From Nageia nagi (taxonomy: Eukaryota > Pinophyta): 64,000 nucleotides of DNA. Position 1 is the stretch's first letter, and the number at the start of each line of letters is the position of its first letter. Below are positions 54,700 through 64,000 of this stretch, piece by piece. The position numbers and the translations under genes were made by a program. The notes under the pieces are model-generated. The model did no database searches. It was given only the letters and a program-made list of their open reading frames with translations, and was not told the origin of the DNA. Where the stretch lies: positions 201,872,001 to 201,936,000 of the forward strand of contig JBITNC010000001.1 of NCBI GenBank assembly GCA_050084985.1, written 5' to 3'.

Positions 54700-55285
54700 T
54701 GCATTGCACTTTTCAAGTGTGTGGTACAACTAATCATGATGATAAGTGAACTCGTGGCAGTAGACTAACTTTTCAAGGTTGTCAGCATAAATGTACTGCA
54801 AATGGGAGATGTTGGGAAGGTAAGTATCCAACGTGCCAAGGTGTACTGAGATACTTGCCTTGAGGTCCCTGATTTCAACACCTTCGGCAAGGAGCTTGTA
54901 GATTTGCGAAGACAATCTCTCGATGGCCTCCATCACTTCCTTCTTGAGATGCTCCTTCATCAGTTCCCATCCTTCATGGAAGAAAGTTTGCCTCTGTAAA
55001 TTTAAGGGGTGGTGCTAACTTTCTTGAACTCCTTGATGATTTTCCTGCTAGCCGTGAGTTCCTTCTTCAACCTCTTCACCTCCTTTTTGGCTTCGTAGCC
55101 TTCCTGCTCCATGACAGCAGCATTCTACATGACTATGTGCTTTCTGGCTATCAACCCTAGTTTCACTGGCATCTTGAATGTCTCAATGACATAGTCCTCT
55201 ACCCTCTGAGGGTGCTTCTCCTTCGAATAGCAATGGCTAATGGATATCTCTTTTCGAGAGGTGAAGACAAAAGTATCAACCCTTC
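54700..55285 (-). pseudogene. Family C coiled-coil segment, copy C3
   Basis: The open part 54960-54730 reads MKEHLKKEVMEAIERL, SSQIYKLLAEGVEIRDLK, NLEKLVYCHEFTYHHD. It closely matches C2 23400-23160. Upstream (55000-55280) the same KK[EL]-rich helix continues with stops. No other part of the protein remains apart from a trace of the leader before the LTR. Confidence 0.6.
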
Positions 55286-55350
55286 AAATCGGGTCATCTG
55301 GCTTTTAGTTACATGTCTTTCAAATAACTGGCCCTGAACCTTCCTTGCCC

Positions 55351-57323
55351 TATGATGTCCCATTTGGACCATTAACAAAATGTGTCATGGTCACTTTGTA
55401 ATCTAGTGTTTTGTTTATGATCATGTTGTACACGTGTACCTCAAGCAGGAGCTTATGGTCTGTAGACCCCACTGTGAGCACAATAATGGAACGTCTCCCC
55501 TTGAGTAGTGGTGTTAACTTGTAATGGGTTATCCCGGATTGAGAGAATCCCTAGATAGGCATGAGTTTTGTATAGTCTAGAGGTGCATAGAGGAGCATAC
55601 CAGCGTTAGGTGTAATGTCCCAAAAACGAAATTACAGAAATACAAATATAGAAAAATACAGAATTGAAATATTACTCAAAAGACACATAGAAATGAGCAA
55701 TAACCAGCTAAGAGAATATATTAAAATATTGCAAGACAATACATGTGCTAGAATAACCAAGGGCATCCACAAAATAACATCAAAATGCACATATAACACC
55801 CCAAAATACCACGAATCTCCTTGAGACTATTTTTGTGTTTTTAGGGCAATCACACTTTCAATGAAATTGCCAAAGATCCCAACCATGCACCTTCAATGCA
55901 CTTTGGGGTGAGCAAGACCTTCAATCTTCACTCAAAGAAACTCAAGGGTTTCAGATTTCAATTTTAATAATATCAATAACATGTCCAAAATGGTGCGTTG
56001 CATCTCCTTATATAGACTCCAACCCTAATCTTGCATTAACCCCTCTAAGCTAATCTAAGCCATTGATTGGCTTTATTACAAATAAAAGTACTTAAAATAA
56101 CATTAGAATAACATAAAAGCTTATTATAATCCAACGTTGAACTTTTACGTAGAAATCCACTAAGTTAAGTGGATTTTCGTGTGTGGGCAGGATATGGAAA
56201 ACTAGTCCCACTGGCGAACTTCAAGTAGCCATAACTCCTTCATTTCTTGTCCAAAAGGGGTCGTGTGACCATTTAAAACAAATGCCATGAGATGCTCGAT
56301 CCAATTCTGAAGGTGCAACGGCCATATCTGACTTGTAGAAGAAGAGATTTATGGAAAATCCCAAATACAAGATACTCTCAAAAATAGGGTCATTACATTG
56401 GGAGGGCCTCACATACCCCACGTTGGCTTATGAGGCCACACAGACCCCCACATCAGCTCAAGGAGGTTCATTAGACTCCATGTCAACCTTGAGGGCCTTT
56501 ATGACCCCCACGTTGGCATGTTTGACCTGTTGACCCCAACGTTGGAATAGACTTGGCTTGGGATGATAACAAGGCATGATGGATAGACACGTGAGGCTAT
56601 ATATTGAGAATGGAGCTCCATGATGGGGTTAGCTATTGATTATACTTCTTAATATTGAACCCAATTGGGCATATAAGTCTTGGTGGTGCTAAGCATTATT
56701 CCTAGACGGCGTCTAGAGGAGTGACAAGGTTGGGAGCCTGGCATTCTGCGACTTAGGTGGGTCACCTAATCCATCCAATGGTATTCCGAAGGCGAGCTTC
56801 TACCTTCAATGGTCGCCAAGGTTCAAGGAGGCTCCTTAGCAAAAGAGGATTTGAAGTCTGAGGGAATTAGTCTTTCCTGTGGTGTTCGCTTGTACAAGGG
56901 TTTGAAACCTTAGATCTGGATGTTGAGATCCTCATTGTACTCCATTGTTATTCCATGATATAATACAGCTTGTGTCTCTCTCATCATTGTGTTGTTCCCT
57001 TTGTATGCATGCATTGTGATATACTAGTGTTTGAAGCTTGTTCTAGGTTAGTATTGTGGTGTGTCCCCATCATGGGTATTTCTGTGTTGTCAATTGTTGT
57101 TGTGTTATATTCGTGTGGTTAGCTTAGTGCTAGAGAAGCCCTAGGGTTGACGTTAGCTTTGTGGGATCATTGTTTGGTGTGGTGTGTAGTGAGGAAGACC
57201 TAGGAGGCCCACGTTGGTGCATTGAGGTGTTTATATGCCCTAGAGGGCAATCGTTGGGTGCTTGAGGGTTATAGAATCCCTAGCTTGGTTTGTTTTTGCT
57301 GAGGGTGATTTTAGATCGTCACA
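55351..57323 (+). repeat. Solo LTR, family A, TSD TGCCC, carrying another LTR
   Basis: Perfect TGCCC duplications (55346-55350, 57324-57328). The start reads TATGATGTCCCA, i.e. TG changed to TA; the end is GATCGTCACA. Without the nested insertion and its duplicated 5 bp it is 1181 bp, like other family A solo copies. Confidence 0.9.
55611..56397 (+). repeat. Solo LTR nested in solo LTR, TSD TTAGG/TTGGG
   Basis: TGTAATGTCCCAAAAAC to GGGTCATTACA, 787 bp, flanked by TTAGG (55606-55610) and TTGGG (56398-56402). Intact family A copies read CATTGGGAGGG here, so the site is sure. Termini match family D. Confidence 0.88.
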
Positions 57324-57439
57324 TGCCCTCAATGGAGGTGCTTTGATGCCCAAAGCCATGCAAGGATGTCACTTATCTCCTTCTCCTTTCAAATCCTGAC
57401 GTCTCACACTTGACCAGTCTCAGGTTGTAATCCTAGGCG

Positions 57440-59020
57440 TACAGTCTTTGATGAGTGCAAAAGCACAGCTTGAAAAGCATGCGATCGAGCCTAGGGCTGG
57501 ACTGAAATGCCTTAGCCAAAAAAAGACTTCTTGGGTGCACAACGTCCTACAAAACCTCTCCTCTTACCGGTCGCATGGTTTGGAATGAGTGCCTAAGCAT
57601 GCATGAGAAATGGTGCAACTGAAAAAGGGTGGCAAATCTTAAACAAATGGATTGAAATGACTATAGGGTGAGGTAATATTTATAAATCCATGCACTGCCA
57701 TGTGTCATCCCTGAGTTGGTCAGTCAAGATGTCAAATGGTGGAGCAAGGACAAGGGGGATGGTTTTTGATGAGTGAAAAAGCACTTGATGAAAGAATACG
57801 ACTAGTCTTCTGGGGCCAAATTCCAAGTTATCATTGAAGTTCTATCCATGGTCGCACTGTTTTGGAGGGGTGCTAAAGCATGCTTTCTACTCCTTGCGCC
57901 TGGGGTTTGGCACACATCCCAAGACTAGAATTTCCAAAAATTGCCTGAAAAATGCAAGTCTATCCTAGATCGCACGTTTTGGAGGGGGTGCTTTTCTCCC
58001 TTATTCCCATGCTCTACTCCAAACAAGTGTGCAAACTGAAATAATGGGGCTGACTTCCTTTTTATAGCCCTTCAGTTAGGACAAGTGTCCCCATATGGTA
58101 GGTTCAAAAGAAGGTCCAATGCATGAGTTTCCAGTTGTCAACAAACCGGGTGTGACACTTAGCTAATTTTCCCTTCATGGATCTAGTCAAATGGTTTTAG
58201 ATGGTGCAAAAGGACTCATCCAAAAGTATGCGACTAGCCTTAGTTGCCCAAAAAAATGGCTAAGTTATTTGCCTCCTTGTCGCATGGATTTGGATGAGTG
58301 CAAAAGGACTTGCTCAAAAACATGCAACAGCTTTGTGACCTCAAAAGTGACTAAGTATGAAACTGCTCCTTGGTCGCACCCTTTTGAGGGAGTGAAAAAG
58401 GACCCACCTAAAAACATGCGACAACTTTCATGATCTCCCAAATCACTAAGTATGAAATTTCTTCCTGGTCGCATTGTTTTGGGTGAATGCAAAAGGACCC
58501 ACCTAAAAACATGCAACAACTTTCATGATCTCCAAAATTGCTAAGTATGAAATTTCTTCCTGGTCGCATCATTTTGGGTGAGTCCAAAAGGACTCTCGTA
58601 AAAACATGCGACAACCTTCCATGCAACAAAAAATGCTAAGTATGGGGGGGTCTTCACCTTCGTCGCACCTTTTTGGGTGAGTGCAAAAGGACTCTCGTAA
58701 AAACATGCGACAACCTTCCATGCAACAAAAAATGCTAAGTATGGAGGGGTCTTCACCTTGGTCGCACCTTTTTGGGTGAGTGCAAAAGGGCTCCCTTTAA
58801 AACATGTGACAGGGTGAAAAAGATTGGTTTTCCTTGCATTTGGACTAAAAGACACGTACATGGAATGCAGAAGAAAAGAGTGACGAATTCCTACAGTATG
58901 AAGACCTTTAATAGTGTAATTCTATGACATGAAATGCAAATGACAATGATGAAAACGCAGAGAAAGGCTAGTTGCATGGTTCGAAAGGAGTGCAAAAGGA
59001 CTCACTGAAAAACGTGCGAC
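57440..59020. repeat. Hairpin-unit array, copy C3 (95-99 bp period)
   Basis: Diverged units lie from 57440. A regular run starts at 58372, 58467, 58562, 58661 and 58760. Units have GGTCGCA...TTTTGGGTGAGTGCAAAAGGAC...AAAAACATGCGACAAC, with outer arms GTCGCA / TGCGAC. A last unit lies near 58970-59020 (GGTTCG...GAGTGCAAAAGGACTC). A minus-strand TATA (TATAAAAAG, 58058-58066) lies in the middle, as in C2. Confidence 0.8.
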
Positions 59021-59329
59021 AAGCTGAAAAGTGAACTTCTGACCTAACTCTACCAAAAAAATGCAATTAAAACATGTTTCCCGAAGCTAGACCAGAACAT
59101 ATGCATTCCCTTTAAGTGAACTATTTCCATACATTAATGGCCTTGAGTTGAGTCCTCGTGTCGATGAAATCGGTGGATTTGACTTTGACATAGAACAAGT
59201 AATCTAAAAGCTAGAACCAATTGTGACAGAAATCTAGCATAATTGGATGATGGGAAGCCCTTTTCCGTAGGTCAAACATTGTGGGTTATCCCTTCCTCCA
59301 TTGAATGATTAAGTTGTCTAGTCTTTTCG

Positions 59330-62300
59330 TCTAAGAATGTGAACCCTCCTTCTCAATTCATAGCATCAATGAGATCCTTGGTCCATTCTTGTTTGACAGA
59401 GGTAAGTCCAATGTTTAAGTCAACCTGCTTCTTAATGTCTTCAACTATCAAGTTAGCAGCCTTAACTTCACTAGCAGTCATTTCCTCACTAGCCACTTTC
59501 TTCTTTAGTTCTCGGATCTCTAAGTTCAATAAGTTTGAGTTTGAGGTTCAAAATGGGAACAACGACACTCTTGAAGGAACGAATCCTTGGTCAAGTATGA
59601 GTTTGAGGTTCAGGATGGGAAGTGTCTAAGAGTTGATCTCTTTCGAATCAGTTAAGAATTATTCATCCAGTTCTTCCAACTTTGCAAACAAACAACTTTC
59701 AATGTTCGAATTGCTTCAAAGAGAAGCGGGGAGGAATGCTAATTGTCGATACTTTACGAATAGGACCGATGAAATAAAATGGAGATGGATAGTTCAACAT
59801 AAGTGGAACAAGGTTTTCTACAAAGGATCTAGATAGATTTCATGAAAGTAGAAACTAAGATAGAAGACCCTCTCTAGTTGAATGTTGAGAATCAAGCAAC
59901 AAATATAGGTTGGTTTCAAACACTTTGTAAAATGGAACAAGGATAATTTCCCTAAAATTCGTAAGTTTTCAAATGAATGAAGTAAAAGTGCACAAACCAA
60001 CTATGAAAGTTCTTAAAGATCCAATTCACAACACCAATATGAAATGTTTCAAACATAAGTCTTTAGCATAACCACTTTGTATTGATTTTGGAAAAGGATG
60101 ATGCATAGCTTTACAAGTGTGCTCTCCACATTCAAAAAGATCTTTCTTCAACAATGAAGCTCTTATAATAATGAGACCCCATGTCTCTTATAGACTTTTC
60201 GAAACCCTAAAAGTGAGTTGTTGTTGATGTAGTCTTTTGAGGTGGTGGCTTTTAAAATGTCTTTTTCTAAGGTGCGGATTTTGGGGTTGCTGCTCCTGCT
60301 CCTTGTTGTACAATCATATCAATCATGAAATTGTCTTCATCAAGAATCTCTATTGGGTTACAAACTTTGACTCTATCAAAGGCAATGTCTCAATTCACTT
60401 CCATGTCAGTATCAATGATTCCACTAAGATCCATCTCTTCATCAAACTCTGTCGAGCTACTCAGTCCATACTTGTTAGAACTGGATGATGGTGTATTGGG
60501 GTTTGGATTCAAGCAAGCGCCACTCCGATTCAAACCTTGTGGGAGATCTATCTTTTTCTACAAGTATTTGAATGGTTGAGAGATCAAGCTAGTTTTTGTG
60601 AGGTCCCTGATTCCATTCTTCATACCCATGATAGTAGTTTCAATGGTTTGTTTGGGGATGCTATTGGTAGCACATTGCTCGCTTTATCCTTCAACAAGGG
60701 TCATTGAAGGTGATATTATAGGGATAACATACCCATGGCTTGGAGGTACTACGACCTATGCATTAGCTTTCAACCTAGCAACTTCTTTGGCTTCTCGTTG
60801 TTTTTCTTCTTTTTTCATTTCTTTGTGAGTCCGCTGAACCTGCAAGGTGTCTTGAATGTTCTTGTACCTTTCTATATTGTCGAGGGAGATATGTGGATAT
60901 GATGAGCCCCATGTTTTCTTGAAAAAGGCATCAATCACTCCATCAAGATCGTAATGATCTACAACTACCTCAGTCTAGAATTGATAAAGTGCCAACTCCA
61001 ATTCTATCAAATTGATTTGACGCTAGGTAGTGTACTCATACTTTCCAATGATAATTGGTAAGTTGATGAAGATTTCTTTACCCATACCTGATCATGTAGG
61101 CTAAGAAAGTGTCTAGAAAATTCCATGAGAATAAGTCGATCACTTCCATAGCAAGGTAGCTTGTAGGGAGCTTCTTTGGAACCATAGACTCTGATATACA
61201 AAAATTCTATGTCTTCCATGTACAAGTTTGCATGTCCCTTAATAGCAATAGTAGCTTATTTGATATTTTGCGTAAGTTGCTTCTGCCCACGATCTCTTCA
61301 TATATTTGCCTTCAAAACCTACATTCATTATCATCCAATTACCTTCATTCCATCTATTGTGAGAATAGAACCGTGAGAAACTCTCCCCTACTGGGTGTGT
61401 GTAATAACACAAACAAGATCTCGAGCAAATATCAATAATTACAATTAATAAAATCCAACTAGGGCATCCACAATATACAATTCAAACCCTAGGATATCAA
61501 CATGGGCTTCCACAAGTTCAATACACACAAGAAATGCCAACGATGGGCCGAAATCCACAATATGCAACAATTACAACTCAATAATGCCAACGTTGGAGAC
61601 ATGCACACACAATGAGGCCAAACGATGCCAAAATAGGAACAAGTACTCAACAATGACTGAGATCCAATGTGCCCACGACTTATATTCAGATGTATAATGA
61701 ATAAAAATACCAAACCTAGCCCAAAGGGCTAACGTCAGCCTCCTAGGAGCTGAAATGGGCCAGACAAACTCTGTGATGATGTTGGACGGTTTATGGGACA
61801 GTAGTGTTTCCTCACAATTTGACTCCTCCCCATCGAAGGGGCCCTCCTCAGATCTGGATAACCACTTGCATGGTAGAAACCACCTTGGATCCAACGGATG
61901 GGCAATGGTCCTCCATCAATTGCCATAGATTGTCAAGTTCCCTATGCCTACCAACCCTCTTAGGTGCTCCACCTAAGGAATACACTTAGCGCCTTGCTAA
62001 GTTTGTGTCCACTGGACAATGTAAAAGTGTAGTTGTAATAATAATCAAATGTGTCAAGCAAATGAGCCTCCAAGTCTTCTTATACTCTCAACGAAGTCCT
62101 GGATCTCACCTTGGAATCATCACTACGCTCTAAGGCCCCAACATTAGCCTCCAAAGGGCCCGAGATGCCCAACGTGGGTGCCTAGGTATAAAGCATGCCA
62201 ATGTGGGATTCTTGGGTGCCATAAATGCCAACGCAGGCTAAGGGGTGCCATGCATGCCCACGTGGGTCTAGGTGCCATGCATGCGAGCCTAGGTGTTTGC

Positions 62301-63515
62301 AATGGACCAAAATGGGGTCTAGGGGACTCCCCAAGGCTAGCGCAGGCATGCAATCCACAATCTTGGTTAATTAATGTATACAAGCTCTTGGGATTCCCAC
62401 AATCAAGTCTGGGATCTCCAAGTACATTAATAACTCCTATTCTACGCTTAGGAGGGAAACGTCCCACTAAGGGCTCACAGCGGGGTCCATGGACCAATTA
62501 ATTCCTATCCCAAGTTATACAAAATAAACCACAAATCAAACTACAAAACAAACTCCAAAAGGGATGTTATTAAGACATCCTCTTGATCTCTTACATTATT
62601 TTTATATAGTACAAAAGGGATGTTGTCGTGTGTCGGGTCAAATAGGAATTCGGTGTTAGCAATAGAAGCTACCCTCTCCCTATTGTGAAGGAATAGAAAC
62701 ACGAGGTAGGAGTTCATGTAGAATTTTTTTCCAACTTGCACATTTTTCAACTGTTGGGCCAAGCAATCGCTGATCACTCTACTCCACCTTATGCCTTTAC
62801 CACTACTGATTATATCGATAAACCCTGCGAACTTTAGCCGGAATTTGGTGTCGTCTTTTTGTCCATTCACTTTGGAGAGCATTGATATGATCTTGGAAAC
62901 TGTAGGATAAAATTTTGTTCTCTTGGGTGTCACTAAGACTTTCCAAATGAGATGTTTACGGTCATCGGCCAACCAATCTTTGACCAAATCAGATGGAGGC
63001 TTCGAACTCTTGTAGGATCTAAAGGAGTCTTGCACACTATATGATATACCTTCACTTGTCCAAGCGAAGGCTGCCTCTATTCCTTTCTCTGAGAAATCCA
63101 TGATCACTACATTGTTTCTATCCAAGAGTCTCCATTTTCTAATATCGCAATGTTTTCCCAATTCGTAGCACAACTCTGGGAAGGGTGAGGCAAATGGCAC
63201 CATAGATGCCTTTACTAGCAAAGATGATTTCAATGTGTTGTTTACTAGCAAAGCAAGATCCAAGAACTATATCAATGTTTTGATTGGATCCAAGGACTTA
63301 CAATTTGTATCTCCAATCTCACTCAAACAGTCAGTGATCTTCGCCATGGGCATCACCTGCTCTATAGTATGTTCAAGGATGATGTGCCTCTCCATCATAA
63401 ACCTTCTTTGCTTCCGGGCTTTGATATTTTGTGCAACTAACACCATTTTTTCCCTGTTAAGTGAACAACACAGTGTTAGGAGAGCCCTCGAAACTATCTG
63501 GCACTTTCTAGGCAA
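59330..63515 (-). pseudogene. Family C protein, copy C5
   Basis: 63515-63267: MPRKCQIVSRALL, then LSEIGDTNCKSLDPI. 63263-62541: PFASPFPELCYELGKHCD, VVIMDFSEKGIEAAFAW, FYPTVSKIISMLSKVNGQ, KGIRWSRVISDCLAQQLK and KFYMNSYLVFLFLHN. A solo LTR interrupts next. 61395-61007: EIVGRSNLR-type remnant, IEFLYIRVYGSKEAPYKL, YGSDRLILMEFSRHFLSL. 60938-60756: Lys/Glu-rich linker. 59560-59330: coiled coil (ELKKKVASEEMTASEVKA, ending QEWTKDLIDAMN). It supplies the block lost in C1 (WSRVISD). Function unknown. Confidence 0.55.
61400..62574 (-). repeat. LTR (probably solo) in copy C5
   Basis: Contains, in reverse, GTGAGCCCTTAGTGGGACG and CCCACGTTGGCAT-type repeats of the local LTR families. Left end TGTAATAACAC; the right end (GGGATGTTATTAAG) has lost the expected CA. 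No matching target duplication was found, so the boundaries are approximate. Confidence 0.55.
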
Positions 63516-63674
63516 AAAGCAGAATTTTGGATTTTTTTAGAAAATTTTCCTAAGAGCTATGGTATCACAACATATAATATGCTAAAACATACATGATCAA
63601 TCTTTCATCCACATATTTTAGAATGCAACCATTTTCACTTCTCAAATCAACAATCAAATGGAATGTAGCAAAAG

Positions 63675-64000
63675 TGTGACGTCCCCCTTGTACTTTTAGT
63701 GGGACTAGTCTGGTCATCTTGTACTATATCTATTTGATGTATTTGCATTTACATTGTTGTAACTCAGGATAGGAGTTTTAATGGGTCATGTGGACCCCAT
63801 TGTGAGCCCCAAGTGGGACGTCTCCCTCCTGAGTAGTAGATTAGGCATGTGTTGCATTGGAGCTCTTGGATTGTAGGAATCCCAAGGTATGTTTATGCAT
63901 TATAGTGATTGACGACCACCAACATGCTAGTGCCACACTAGGGAGGGCCCCATACCCCCATGTTGGCTCATGACAACTCCTGGACCCCCACGTTGGCACT
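63675..64000 (+). repeat. LTR start, cut by window edge
   Basis: TGTGACGTCCCCC start, then GACCCCATTGTGAGCCCC, AAGTGGGACGTCTCCCTCC and the first CCCACGTTGGC units at 63955-64000. Closest in layout to the fragment at 7010. Whether it is solo or part of an element cannot be seen. Confidence 0.7.

Larger units (their letters stand above)
53330..59140 (-). mobile_element. Family C copy C3, internally deleted, with nested LTRs
   Basis: Homology to C2 starts by about 53390 (AACCTAACCGAATGATATAAA) and ends near 59140 without the terminal palindrome. The coiled-coil part (54700-55285) is joined directly at about 55288 to the N-terminal leader (TCATCTGGCTTTTAGT), so the central conserved blocks are deleted. 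A solo LTR carrying a second solo LTR lies at 55351-57323. Confidence 0.65.
59160..63540 (-). mobile_element. Family C copy C5 with nested LTR
   Basis: Protein-level homology to the other copies runs from about 63515 down to about 59330. Neither palindrome nor hairpin array is seen; if present they would lie right of the LTR at 63675. The left boundary with C3 is not sharp. Confidence 0.5.

Overview
The window is nuclear DNA of a land plant with a very large genome. A gymnosperm is my best guess, by inference: the one conserved host gene is plant-like and split into ~80-100 bp exons separated by kilobases of old transposons, TATCAGAGC-type primer-binding sites and chromodomain Ty3 elements abound, and there is no bacterial-style coding. 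Almost everything else is transposon-derived.

Host gene. Four minus-strand exons (38044-38144, 29821-29908, 4012-4090, 3752-3834) encode consecutive parts of an RluA-family RNA pseudouridine synthase: the end of an S4-like region, a KPSSIP-VHPCGQY segment and the catalytic HRLDR motif. All seven visible splice sites are GT/AG and the phases match. The introns are 8.1 kb, 25.7 kb and 177 bp; the two long ones hold most of the repeats below 38 kb. Both gene ends lie outside the window or were not found.

Transposon layers. (1) 1-1370: left-truncated minus-strand Ty3 element (gag, PBS, 5' LTR). (2) 7645-20277: two tandem gag-protease elements (A and B) with no reverse transcriptase, sharing a middle LTR. 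(3) 40153-52204: a hAT transposon with a decayed transposase gene, split by a solo LTR, a complete 6.35-kb chromodomain Ty3 element (755-bp LTRs, CATGT target duplication) and another solo LTR. (4) At least seven solo or partial LTRs of related families (TGTRAYGTYCC ends), most with readable 5-bp target duplications; one solo LTR sits inside another at 55-57 kb.

Unrecognised element family ('family C', my label). Five copies, all with coding sense on the minus strand (C1 10528-15429, C2 ~20278-28065, C4 ~30541-37570, C3 ~53330-59140, C5 ~59160-63540), encode pieces of one large protein that I cannot assign: an N-terminal GDTDW..DLDP block, an RVLRD..G.VIMDF block, a W-S-[RK]-V-[IL]-S-D / YMNSYLVYLLLH block, a YIRVYGS..ASDRLILMEFARQLL block, an acidic/Ser-rich linker and a C-terminal coiled coil. 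I see no RT, integrase, PBS or paired LTR. Four copies keep, upstream of the ORF and around its TATA box, tandem arrays of ~80-150 bp units, each folding into a hairpin of roughly 19-23 bp with a 4-nt loop. Arm sequences change between units while pairing is largely kept. Three copies end in a TGTTGTG...CACAACA palindrome. This family with its hairpin arrays is the best candidate for an undescribed system here.
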